Part shown: positions 1 to 12,800 of the stretch, piece after piece
How the letters are laid out: each line of letters opens with the position of its first letter
How positions within the stretch are numbered: position 1 is the stretch's first letter
From: Branchiostoma floridae
Lineage: Eukaryota > Chordata > Leptocardii > Amphioxiformes > Branchiostomatidae
Direction: 5' to 3'
DNA length: 64,000 bases
NCBI RefSeq assembly: GCF_000003815.2
Contig: NC_049990.1
Coordinates: 4,948,251 to 5,012,250 of the forward strand
Translations under genes and position numbers: made by a program
The notes under the pieces: generated by a model
Databases searched by the model: none
What the model was told of the DNA's origin: nothing
The model's input: only the letters and a program-made list of their open reading frames with translations

Positions 1-115
1 TGGCAACAATGGATCTCCCCAGAATCACCGGAACCAGCCTGAAAATCACCCACGTTCCAACCGCCGATACACACACGGTGAACCAGTAGGGCAGGGCAGA
101 TTCTGCAGAAAGCAT
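1..115 (-). CDS. First coding exon of a membrane protein, partial
   Basis: Reading leftward from an ATG at 115-113 there is an uninterrupted frame to the window edge (38 codons). The start has A at -3. After a short polar leader the frame gives a hydrophobic stretch beginning YWFTVCVSAVGTWVIF, then RLVPVILGRSIVA, which looks like a first transmembrane helix followed by a loop. The spacing (VS..G, then L.P, then IA) resembles the N-terminus of the ALG7/DPAGT1 family, the ER GlcNAc-phosphotransferase that starts dolichol-linked oligosaccharide synthesis. That is a resemblance from memory over fewer than 40 residues, so no symbol is given. The gene would be divergent from the filamin-like gene at 3621. 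A chance open frame remains possible. Confidence 0.45.
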   Translation of the reverse strand, partial: MLSAESALPYWFTVCVSAVGTWVIFRLVPVILGRSIVA

Positions 116-2699
116 CTTTGACTTGAAAAGGATGTATTTCTTTACCTCCTGGAGCTCGTTTCTATTGAATAGCACAGAAGGAACCCTAATGGTCCTTTCC
201 TTGGCGGTAGGTACACAAACGCCCCCCTCCCACTTCTCTTCAAACCGGCCTTACGTGCGTTTCGTATTTCACTCTATGCAAATCAGATAGACTACATGTA
301 CCTAGCCGAGCTTGCGTATATAACACATTATGCTTGGTTCCTTGGGGAGAAAACACCACTTTAATTGTTGCGAAAATATCCCATTTTCACAGCTATCCAT
401 TAGAACCGTTGAAACGGCCTTGAAAAATGTATACTAGTATCTGCATCAGGACATCGGATGTAAACATTGGCACTTGACAGGCTGAGGGTCATAACCTTTA
501 ACCCTCAGATGATACCTGATTGACCGGTTCTTGTGTAGGTATATCCAAGGACATCACATTGACCATGTAGGAAATTGTGCAGCGCTTTTTTTAGCAATCG
601 CCAGGTGTCGCCATTGAACCATGTCAAGAAAAGGATGGATGGATAAAAAAGCTTCATAAAACGAATAACGTTGACCGTCAAAGGACGGAGAATGCTATGG
701 TTTGACATGCTTAGCTTTTCTACAGATTCTCTTTCGAGCAAAATAACGTTAAAAGTAATATGGTAATCGAATCACTTACTTTAGTTTGCCAACAGCCTTT
801 TTTGTTTTATTTAGTATAGACGTGGATTTTCTTTTGATGAGCGGTCAATGGCCGTCAAGGTCACTTCCATGACCTTGAAACTTTATTTGTCATTAAGAGG
901 CATCCCATCATCCCTCTGTTTGTGCGCAACGCCTTATTCAATAAGCTTGTACGGAGAAAACAGGTTGCAACTTTAAAATTGGCTATCACTACTAGCCCCC
1001 CAATTATTGAAACCTCTACTTGGAGAATACACGTGTATGGCGAGAGTAGATTATTCAGATTTTTAACACAGCTTATAGGTTGTTGAACCTCCCTCACGTT
1101 TTTCTACACAGCCGTGCAACTTGTTCTTCTTGCCGCACCCATGATCTAACCTTTAATCTCATGACGCGTTGGCAAATTACTTTTCATCCGCGCTATTCAT
1201 GCAGAGGGTGCGGGCAGCAATTACACTTCCCAGCTACAAGACTTCAGACTAACACGGCATTTTCTTAGTTTCTCACCTGGATTTTACCCGTGAGTGTGGC
1301 TTGTCACCAGTTCAGGTGTGTACTAACACTGTGTTTGCATTAGGATAAGTAGAAAACGTTTGTTGGCATGATTTAGCTTGATTCGTGGCGAAATCTCGGC
1401 TTCTCTCTCAAGTGCTCATTTTGACAAGTTTCCAGTTCAATAATTTCGATCATTGCCACCCTATTTCTTCAGGCTTTTTACGCAAACGCTCGACGTTATT
1501 CTAGTTTGCTTCGAATCACCAACGTGATACGAACTTCTACCTACTGCAACTGACAAGCGTTGGTTCCATGCCCTTGATGCATTTAATCGAGTTTGCTACA
1601 TTTGTACTTGTGTTTTTTTCTACTCTATCGTTGACTAAAATCATACTGAATGGTAGTTGTAATACTGACTGATTTTATACCTCTGAAGTACTTTCGGACA
1701 AGTTAAAAACTTAAAGCAACTCATGCAAGGCACATATAAACAAATCCAAAACTGCACATCTTGTACGAGATTTCTTGATACTTGTTGATACTTCCAGTCG
1801 CAGAGAAACATCCAAGAATACAAAAATGTATAGCACATGGCTTGTATAGCACCAGCCCACCCCTGAAATGCAAACAATGTAAAAAATGTATTGTGCCTAA
1901 AAAGACCTCTTCCGTTAAATTGCCCTCATTAGGTGACTGTTGTGAAGAGTGCGCAGCGTTACTGCGCAGGGTCACGGGGAATGGTACAGGTCACGGCGCA
2001 TGCCTCGAAAATACTAGTTGTACTTAGAACAGAAGCTGAAGTAAACTGTGGATTTTGACATCTCGATTTTCTTTAATGCTGGACCTTTCCTTTTGATGTC
2101 GCCGCAATGACATTATTGATAGGAAACATTGTGTTGTCAACTACAAAACATCTTTTTTAAATCTATAGAAACACCTGGCAATCCTCGCAGTGCATATATT
2201 TGAATGATTGGCTAAAGATGTTGTTTTTGTAGGACAATGTACATTTCTTTACATACATGTAGTTTAATTGTAGGGATTCTGAATCAATAAATACCAAAGA
2301 CAATGACTTCTTCGGAATCAACCTCCTTTCCAGTTGAATGAATGCCCTGGGGGCGTGTAAGAAATAAAAGACTACATGTACTTAGTAATTCTCTTTTTTT
2401 GTACTCTGAATCGTTCTTTAACGAGTCAATGATCTTTTGCTTTGAATATATTTGTAATTACATTTTCTTTTTAATGCCGCATGGATACTTTTTGGTTGGA
2501 AAAATCGGAGATGTTTGGCTCTTAATTATGCCAGTCACTCATCTGTAACATCAAAAGGAATTAGCCTGTTTGTCAGGACAAAGTCTGAACACTGTCACTG
2601 AATCAGGCGAAGGACAGTATGGGCTAACGTCTCAGAAGTCCCATCGAATCCTTAATAGCCTCCGGCTAATAGTTGAGTAATCTATGAACATCGGAATTG

Positions 2700-2800
2700 A
2701 AATCTTTTGTTTGTTTGTTTGTTTTATTGCGATCTCCATTAGTGTACATCATAAAATCATGCCACTACTCTTCCTGGAGTCATAATAATAAGAATAAATG
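2700..2800 (-). repeat. Retroposon 3' tail remnant
   Basis: On the minus strand the segment ends in GATCGCAATAAAA followed by an (ACAA)n run at 2704-2726. The ATAAAA plus short-unit repeat ending is typical of non-LTR retroposons. A related AGGAAGAGTAG motif occurs in the tail at about 42.9 kb. The family is not identified and no coding remnant is visible. Confidence 0.5.
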
Positions 2801-3039
2801 AAATACATGAAATGAAAAAGAAACAACTTAACATCAAAAGCGGATAATTAGCGTAAAATAATAAGCAGAGGTCAGAGGTCAAAATAAAGAAGTGATCATA
2901 CATAACGAATAATGAATAGCAGAAGAAGTTAACTTAATTGATTGAAACACAATCCAATCAAAAGTGTACTAATAACACAACATAAATAAAGAACTTAGAT
3001 ATACTGAAATATATTGTTTTATATATATAAATATTTTGT

Positions 3040-3142
3040 CGTTAAGTTCTTGCGTACTTTGTCATAGTCTGGCAGACTGACTGACAGAGAGAATAGTTGA
3101 GTAGCCCTGGCTATTCGGCCCAATAAATCAAATCAAATCAAA
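3040..3142 (+). repeat. Retroposon 3' tail remnant
   Basis: The plus strand reads through GGCCCAATAAATCAAATC into several TCAAA units, the ending seen on non-LTR retroposons. Upstream lies a moderately GC-rich body with no open frame. The family is not identified. Confidence 0.4.
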
Positions 3143-3431
3143 ATCCTTGATGTGGTACATACCACACTACACGGCTGTTCGGTTTACGTAGCCTTGCAGT
3201 GGTCTTTAATTGTTATTGAAACTGAGAAGTCACATGGACACATGTTGACTGCCAGTAATAACGAATGCGTTTTGGAAGGTAACACTTTCCAAAGGCAACA
3301 CCTTTGGGCCGATGCTTGTAACCTGTAAATTACCTATGTTGAATAGACGAACATTACCATGCATGAGTGCTGAGACAGAATCTGACCACTAAAAGAGGCC
3401 ATGAGTTGACCTGTTCTAATCTAAAAGGCAT

Positions 3432-3510
3432 TATAAACCGGAACCGGAAGAAGAGACGCGTCATAACTATTGCAGTGACGTAGGCTATTAAGACAAAGCA
3501 CCATTATAAA
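3432..3510 (+). promoter_or_regulatory. Candidate TATA boxes of gene 1
   Basis: Two TATAAA motifs lie at 3432-3437 and 3505-3510, the second about 110 bp before the gene 1 start codon. If it is used, transcription would begin near 3535. An additional upstream non-coding exon cannot be excluded, so this is a weak call. Confidence 0.25.
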
Positions 3511-3620
3511 TCATGGTGCTAATGACGTCAAATTTACGCCTTACAGATCACAAGAACTGTCTTTTTAAAGCCACCCTCCTCCCACCCGATTCCCAAGTGA
3601 GACATTCGGAAAGCTGAACC

Positions 3621-3694
3621 ATGCCGTCGAAAGTCAGAGTGGAATATGATGGTGGAGTTTATAGGAAGACAAAAGTACCTAAACGCTCTCAAAG
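3621..3694 (+). CDS. Gene 1 exon 1, start codon
   Basis: Begins ATG with A at -3 and encodes MPSKVRVEYDGGVYRKTKVP plus KRSQ, then CAAAG followed by the strong donor gtaaga. It leaves two bases that join exon 2 as an Arg codon. Basic leader with no known domain. Confidence 0.65.
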
Positions 3695-6600
3695 GTAAGA
3701 AATATTCAACGACATTCCCGTTTTTTTTTCATTTCTATAATATGTATAATGAGAAAAGTCCTGTTTTTTCATTTCTAATGAGAAAAGTTGTCGACGAAGT
3801 GAATATCTACAATTACTAGTAGTCATAATCAGCACTACTTTATACACCTTACGAATTGCCATCGCTATACCTCTTATAGAAATGTAGCATTAACACATTC
3901 TGTCCTTATGTTACCAATAACACCCCCCCCCCCAGAATATAAGTTGTTTTCGCCGCATAGTATCTGAAATATGTAGTATTCTCCTTGCCACACCATTGCG
4001 CGTGTTGACAAAACATACCCATGGCACGTACACCACTGAAAGTAGACTTTAAAGTTTAAGATCAAGGTAGAAGAAGTTCATTGACCCAGGTAATTATGAA
4101 TATAAATTAAGTCCACTACAATTTGCTAACCCAACTTTTTTACACACTTCTTTAGCATGCCATGCAATTGTGACAATTCTGTGTTTCATTCAGACCATGC
4201 TCTGTGCATTGCATCGGGTTATAACATATTTATTCAGCACTGTGGTTGAAACCAAACATATCTCGCTTCTGCATCGGATGAGACTTGAAAATCCGTCCAA
4301 TGTTATGGTACTGCCAAAGTTATGAGTCTCAGACCAGACGTGTAACGTTAATGGTAGATTAGACGTGTGTTTTGAGTCTTTTAATTCTTTGAATAGGATT
4401 TGCTGAACCGGCTACAATGAGTCTGTAGTATTGTTAATGTTTCTTGTGAATTGTTTGATCAAGGACGTTATATAACGTCCTCGGTTTGATTAAATGTTTG
4501 TTGTGAATGGTTGATGCAGTAGAATAGGATTTGTAGCTCATCTGTAATCATTGGATAAAAAGTTTTTCAAGAACTCCGCAATGTACACCAAGTCTGTAGT
4601 GTGGTAAAGTATGTAACGTTAACTGTCAAACTATTGTGTCAGGTAATGACTAACAATGAAGTAACAAAGGAAACATTATGGGCGTTGTCCGATTGGACAT
4701 AAAACGCATTTTCCTGTCGTCACACAAGGGGATTGACAAACCCACTGATTACGTACTTCCTTATTTGGAGAAAATATCAGTTATGCATTCCTGCGGTAAG
4801 ACAACTTAAGCAACAATTTGCTCACAAATACCGAAATATTTCTTTAACTTCTCTTTTTTACGCGTAAATAAACGGGTGTTACTTATTTATAAAGCCATCG
4901 CGCACCTAAGCAGTGCTATAATGATGTTTCCGTGAGAGGCATTGTGTCCGTGTTGTTCCAAGCACCGCCCTCGGGCAAAATGGCGCCCGGATCCACCTAT
5001 TTCGAACACCCTATCCCGCCATGCCTCGCGCGGCGCACCTTTATGTTGGGACCGCGTATGAATGGTTGCGCAGTCAGGTGTTAAACTGGGCAGAAGGGGC
5101 AACAGGAAGACGATGGAACAAATACCCTAGTAAAAGGAAAGTTCCAGCACCGTGGAAGAGTTGATTTTGCTGACGGATTTATCAACTGAACGTCTACAAT
5201 TTCATTTACCCAGGTTGGTGTCGTCAAGGTCATTCCGATCGTACGAGGACATACGGTATATCGAGAGACCACCGCCAGGACGAGACAATATGGCGTCCCG
5301 TGAGTATGCTTTAGTATCTTCTTTTGCGGAAATTATCTCTTGTCGGAAATTCTAATGACATTCGCATTTACATTTGAGTTTTAACAAGGTCTGACCGTTT
5401 CCGTATCTCGCAGGCCATCTTTAACAATTCCTGCAAAGCTGTATGTTGGATGATCATTGATTAGATAATACGGAAATTGTGCTTCTGTAAAAGCTTATTA
5501 CACTCTAAATGTGGAAGCGTCATGACGCTCTCCTTCACCATTTTCGAACTGAAATAAACGTTTTGCTTCAAAATAAGCAATTTGCTATGATGATTCTTGG
5601 CCGTTCTTGTAGAAAATATCGCTGCGTATCTTAGACTCAGAACCAGGCACCATGACAGTATGAATAGTGTTACACACCTGTAGAAAAGAACCCCTAAGGA
5701 AACGTGTGAACTAGTTTCTGTTTGATCTGCATGACTTCACACAACCATTGAGAGCTTATAACACTGTCTCTACCACTTGATAACCGCTGATGCTGTTATT
5801 GCGGAACAACAATACTCATTTTTAAACCAGATGGCAAGTGTCTGACTCTGCCTCAGTCTCTGCTTCACCGCCATGTTTAATGGATAGGTCGGAATGTCTT
5901 CGGGATGACCTTTTCTACAGGGAGGTCAACTTTCAAGGTTGAACTTCCCTCATTCTCACGTATGGCGAAAATATGAATAATGCCGTTTTCTTTACAATTA
6001 TCAGTCGATGAGTCCCCTGTGTATTGTGCAAAGTATGCACACATACAGCAGGTGTCAGAAAGACAGATTCGAAAGTGATCTGACTATGCAGGTGCTTGGG
6101 AATATCGAATAAGCCTACATCTTTTAATCTTCACCATTATATCACCTTGCAAGTGTTCTTGTTTAATTTTCATGTCCAACATACATTTGAAAGATTTCTG
6201 AAAACGACTTCCCGGTCTGCAGCTCTATAAGACAGTCCTCAGTCCGTGAGAAAAAAAGCCTGGGGTTTATTCAATGTTTTGAATGAATGGCTATGATTGT
6301 CGCAGCGCAGGCCGCCTTACGGGACAGCAATGTGGTCGAACCGGTACGTCATATGATACAGACCCGAAGACCCCCCAGGTGTTACCTCTAGTGCCTAATT
6401 AACGTTTGCTGCTCTTTGTCATCAGGCTTTTTATCTCTATTAGTCACAAACAAACCAAATTAACAAAGATTGTACACGCTATAGCTGACTTAACGATAGT
6501 GATTGCCCTAAATCTGCCGTAATTCTCACTTTTTTTACGGCTGGACAGCCAAGCTGAAGATCATTTCACATAGAGGTATATTTCTAAGCTTGAGATATTC

Positions 6601-9600
6601 CTAAAGGCAGAGGTTATGGTGCCCAAACTGCTTGAAATAATGCGGGAGTTCTGTTACCCTGTAGTGCAGCGTATATATATATTGTTTCCTGCACAAAAAT
6701 GTTTTCATAATTCATAAGGCCTGCATTCGTTTATACCCATGTTCCCATCACACAGATGGGTAGTCAGGAAAAATGGGCGATCATAGTTTAGCTGTAGTTT
6801 GAGTTTGAATATCATGTTTAATGCACGTTATAGTCATTTATAGTTCCATATTCCTAATGACATACGGTGTTTAGCCAATCTTAGACAAATTGTTGACCAA
6901 CGAAGCATATTCACCACAGCATGAGACCTCACTACCTAAGTGTAGCAAGCGATTTTCATCAGTGGATATGTAGTGAGTAGGTCACATTTCTGGCCACTTG
7001 TTTTGAGAAAACGCACGCATGTGTACGCATGCATGATATAAACATCGTGCTTGTTGGCTTTTCTCCAAAGACACATGCATATAAGTCTGTTATGGCAGAC
7101 TTAACACTGCGCACGCTCCACAGCGGCGAAGGTCGACCCAAGAAGGCGTGTCTCCGCCCTTGCGGTTCGATCCAGCTGAGTTTATTTACGTGTTGACCCC
7201 TGAAGTCTTCTCGTGGCAACACAAGGCGTCTACCCGCGGGCGTTTTCACATCGCTATTGTCGGAATGTCAGACACTTGGCTGTAGGATGAGCGCCCACTG
7301 TCAACAACGGCTCACAGTCTCACCATTTGGCACGAACAATGACTAAATGTAAACAACGAGGAAGATATTACGATATCGTTGCCAGTGCAACAGTTGGTCT
7401 TGTAGTAAATAAATGTCATTCAAATATCAAAATTAAGATACAGTTAGAATTCCTGTCAAAAGAGCTAAACTTGCTTGATGTATTCGTTCCGCCGTCAAAG
7501 TGATGATTAATGTCGTCCTTACATTTTGGGGTCGCCTGAAGCTACTTGCAGGTGAACGGACGACGTCTTTTGTTGATGAACATACCTGTGCATTCAAGAC
7601 CCAAAATACCTTTCAGTATTGTGTGAAAGACCCAAAATACCTAAGTACAATAGCCCACACTCAAAAGAGCAGCATCCCTGTAAGATTATGGCTTTTGACT
7701 AATCCTACATCGATCAAAAATTCATGGCTCCTTATGACTTAATTTAACCTTGTTTGTTAGTAGGTTTAGATGTGTGTCCCTGATGTGACCATGTCCTGTA
7801 TGTCGGTGGGACATCTGCAAATCTTTATACAGTACTTAATACTCGATAAAAGTAGTCAAATTATGCTAACAAAACGCAAAATGATATGTTACAAGAAAAA
7901 CAAAAATAGGGTCTTGGAAGTTAATGAAACTCTTCTTGTTGGTGTGTCTGGTAGTACAGATTTTGTGAGGTAACCAAGGCCGCTAAACAAAGGTAGTTAT
8001 TAACTTTTACGTGCCGAGGTTATAGTTAAGTTGGCACTATACATGGTCATCTGTGACTACAGGGTCTTTCGTGTCCAGCTTGTCAGTCATTTGACGGACA
8101 GCAGTAACGTTTGTTTTGCTAGTCTCACATCAGTGATCTCATCTAATACTGCGGTGTATATAGTTATCTATTGAAGTCTTGTAATACCTCGTGTGCATTG
8201 AGCGTTTGCAGCATATTGAGGCACAGATGTTTGCCTCTAGACCTCTGTTACACACAACAGAGGCAGTCATACACGTTAAGGAGACACAACAAGAAATAAA
8301 TGCAACGTTAAAGCCAAATGTAAAACATGTAATTGAAAATAAACATATATGATCCACCAGCTTTGTACCAGAATAATAACACAATAGTAACGAATATATT
8401 CCATCCATTGTGTGCCTTCTTAAAGGTTAAGGTTATGATATAATAGCTCACTGCTTGTATTGTTGACAGCACTCTTTGTGTATATATATTTGGCCATGCA
8501 AACACTTACCAACAATGCTTGAGGACTTTTTTTTCAATTTGTCCAGCTTCTGTTAGCTTTGAATTACTTATTCCGAAATATATAGAAATATAAGCTGGTC
8601 ATATGAAAGCTTAATGACAATGCAAGGAATTTTCTCAATTTGTCCAACTTCTGATAGCATTGCATCTGATCCTATCCGATAATCGAAAGGAATGTTTTTG
8701 TAGAAATTGAAGCTAGCTGTCCTTGATCCAGTTGTTTCATAAGCTAATTGATAACGCAAGGAATTTCTCAATTTGTCCAGTTAATTATTGTGTTATGGTT
8801 ACTCTGCTTCGATCTAATGACGGCATTTAAGTATGTTTTTGTTGAAATGCTAGATGACCAAGGTCCAGTGTGTGGTCTTGTAAAACAGCTTTCGTGATAT
8901 TTCTAACAACTTGCCCATTTTGTCTAGATTTTGTTTGCAATGTGATCGGAATTTCTATCTACTGATGACCTGAAAAGTATGTTTGTGTAACATAAATGTC
9001 GGACAAGCTATACTTATTCCTGGCATAATGACTACATTTCATAAGTCTCCCTAAGGAGATTAGTTCGCGTGACACTAAAATCTAATGCTGGATTTATCCA
9101 ATCTGCCTACATTTGTACCATTGTATCTGAGATCGGCCCAGGAGATTACGATAGTCCCTAATGGGTTTACAATGATGTAATGTTTCATATTGATACGGTT
9201 CATGAACCCAGGTTAAGCGTACCCTGATATTTTCAAATTTAACAACACCAACCAACCAACCAACCATGACCACCCATAAAATGCTTTTATCAGATTTTGA
9301 ATCACTTCTTTTCTCATAAGTTTTGGCTTATGTGGTCATATTCACACATGTTGCGTGTAATCATGATCACTGGATCAATATTAGATCTACACACCGTAAT
9401 TTGGAATGCATCCTATGTCGCCCTTTTCAATATTTTCCCATTTTATTGATTTTCTCGAAATGATGGAGGTATAAAGTTATAATAAGCGCAAAGAAAAATG
9501 AATCCATGACTACATTATGTTCTTGTAATGTTTTGAAAAGATCATCAAAATTTTCATTGGGTATGTTCATGCTGAAAGTGGCCACCTAAACACATCATAT

Positions 9601-9724
9601 GGGTGTCCATCTATCAGAGACACGGAATCAGTAGGAAAACGCTTCAAGTAGATGAGTGTAATTATCTACATCTGATTAATTTCCCCTAGAAGGTTATGTG
9701 TTGCATAGCTTTGTATGTATTTGT

Positions 9725-9815
<91 letters not shown>

Positions 9816-12800
9816 AGACCAACATAACTGGATGGATTGTCTTGATATTTGGTATGTGGGTATAGACGTCGAAACGATTACATTTTGGGCTCCCTAGCAC
9901 CTTACTATGGTACTACAGCGGAACTTCCAGGTTTCATATCTCGTTTTATAATATATCTGACGTTCCTGCTCCAGTGTATAACGGCCGGCGCTGGGACGAC
10001 AGGAACGGCGGAGACTGGATGACCGCAGGCCTGCCGGACACCAGGAGGATCGTGGAGCTGGACGACGATAGGTGAGGATAGTTTTTTTCCATCTCCATTC
10101 TACTTCCTGGTTTTCTCACTACAAAGGTTCCTAAGGTAACTATTTTTCGAACGGTCAGACATCTCATATAGTATTCACTGCATTTTCTAAGCGACCGAGG
10201 GAGTCACTTAACTTAGTCACTGTCGATGAATGCTGTCTGCAGCCAGATACGTCTGACAGTTTACAAAACTTGTCCAGTTGCTCCAGTAAGTTTTGTAAAA
10301 GATCCGACATTTGATATAATATTCACTGCCTTTCGGTAGTGACAGAGACAGTCAGTGATTTACTACCACAGACGAATACTGCAGTCTGACACGTCTGACC
10401 CATTTTATCCTTATCCAGTTGCTTGAGTAACATTTGTGCTCAGTGTCCCATTACCTGAATGTGTAACGTTCATCGACGTTCTGGGTTATCTAGGATTATA
10501 ATAGATTAATAAATTGTTATAAAATAGGGCATGAAGGTTGGGTCCGGGAGTTTTTATAATGGTTTTAAACTTCTATACTATAGGAAGAACGTAAAGTGAA
10601 GCAGAGATTGATAGGAGCTTCTTGGAAGCCCTCACCAACCCCACAGGCGTGTTCCTTAAATAGTACAAGAGCTTTCTAGATGCTTCAACTAGATAGATAT
10701 TTAAGAGGCCACTGATAACACATCACTCTATTATATTGATTCACCACATGAGCATTATTACTATTAGCAACTACTTAATATACTCTCTCTTTCAGAGCTG
10801 TCCTTACTTGTGGTTTATATCCAATGTTCAGCAATTTTACAGCTGGACGCATCTTTAGACAGTTTTTCTGTGTTGTGACATAGTTGGCCTTGACATCTGC
10901 TCCCAAATATGACAAGATGGATAAATAACAAAAGATCTGTCCGAGAAGAGGATAACACAAATACCGCTGTAACAACTAGCTTAGGGGAAGGACGTTTCTT
11001 CGAAATCATTATTGTAAAATCATCGTATGAATGGGAAGATGATATGGGTTTATATACAAATTGACCAGCCATGGTCACTATAAAATGCGGGTCTTTAGAC
11101 ATGTTAGATTATAGATAATTCTACCAATTTTATCTGTCACGAAACTGAATAATGATCAACAATGTCATATATCAGTACCATATCAGCCATTGTGCCATTA
11201 AATAGATATACATTGTGGAAAAAGTAGACAAATACCTTTCCTATGACATCAAAATAGAGCCATGTTATTGGCTTCTGATAGCACCTACTTTGGAATTTAT
11301 TTCATGGATTCGTAAAAGTTTTCAGCAAGTGAAATATCTAGCAACAATGTAAAGACATTATCTTGAATGTTCCAAACGAACAAAACATTTACCCTAAAAG
11401 CACCTTAATATCTATTTACCCTGTTGCTATTACCTGTCATGGGTGCGGTTAAGAACGTGTAATAGGCAATTAAGCGTTAAAATGTTGTCAGGGCGTCTCC
11501 TTTTCTTGACGTACACACACAACATCGTTTAGTCACTTCATTGATTGCCATACAAATGTACATATGATCTGATGCGTTAATGTCCCCTTACATACAACTC
11601 AGGTTAACATTCACCTGTATTTAGGTAGTCTTGGGATCTACATGTCTTAAAAGCTATTAGTTAACGCTACAATTGAACAACATCATTAAGAAATGAATTA
11701 CAAGTGCAATACCTTAGGTACACACAAAGAGACATGTATGTAAGCATACAGAGGAACTACAGTAGTGTGGATTTATGAATGATGCTGGTAATGCTATTTT
11801 TAAATGTTCTGACACCTGACGAAAAACAACGGACATTATTTGAAACGTCTGACCGTTTCCAAAATCATATTTAGTTGCTCGAGTAACTGCTTTTGGGCGT
11901 ATCTTATTACCTGGATGTCTAACTTTCATCGAAGAGTACCGTAATACTATATGCTGATAAGGTCACAACATATTTTACACACTCCGTCGATTGCCATACG
12001 TAATGGCTAATGTCTTACCGCTCCCTGTGGGAATACACTATATTCGGCAAGAAATTGGACATAGAAGTTTTGCTGGAAAATGTTCTTTCAAACATAACAT
12101 AACACAACATAACATCATTGCATAACATTGAATTCCTAAGGGAGACATGAAATGAACCTCTGGTGCAGCTTTTATTTGCAGCTATCAGCTCCATATGCCA
12201 TGCTACTGTAGACAGTTTATATCTAATATGGAAATACTATGAGCTATCTAAATTGATATCCTGTAGTTTTGTAAGTTTTTTTTTTGTTAGGTTCTGAAAT
12301 GCCCTTGTTCTGCTATGTCCAATATCTTGCCACTACTGGAATCCCCTGCAGTCTGCTGTCCCATAGAGTGTTCGTGCCCGCTAAACCGGAAGACGAACCC
12401 TCGCCGCCTCAAGAGCTGCAAACTGACCACAAAGATCCCAACATGCCCAATGAGCACCTTAAGAGGTAGACTCGACAGGAAGCCATACAGCCAGAGATTG
12501 ATGTTGTGTTTTTGTAGCTATTTGTAAGGGTGTCAAAATGAACACAACACATAAATGTACTGACCGAATAGCACCACGTCAGCAAGCATGAAAAAACTGA
12601 CGGCTGTCACTGCCTCAACAAATTTATTTGACGTTACGTGTAGCACTTAAAGAACAGGAGCCACTCCAAGACTACATGCACATGCACCCTACTACCACCA
12701 AAGACTCTCAACACCGTGTACCATTTCACACTATTTTCCAAGTAATGTTTAGATGAACGATGAAGCACCAAATGCAATTCCTGACATGCCTGCCTGTCAT

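Larger units (their letters stand above)
116..3431. other. Intergenic region between divergent genes
   Basis: I find no convincing exon here. A Cys-containing open frame at 1782-2027 (plus) lacks a recognisable domain and splice support. The stretch 2700-3142 holds two retroposon 3' tails, listed separately. Promoters of the left-edge gene and of gene 1 should lie in this interval. Confidence 0.5.
5300..9974 (+). other. Gene 1 intron 2
   Basis: 4.7 kb without a supported exon. It includes the degenerate tandem repeat at 8512-8925 and the (GT)n tract at 9727-9812. Confidence 0.5.

Noticed and set aside
1782..2027. Cys-rich 81-codon frame (KCKQCKKC)
   Set aside because: An overlapping antisense frame is equally open; there is no signal peptide, splice site or known family.
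9694..9900. Open frames rich in Thr-His or Val-Cys
   Set aside because: They are translations of the (GT)43 microsatellite, not proteins.
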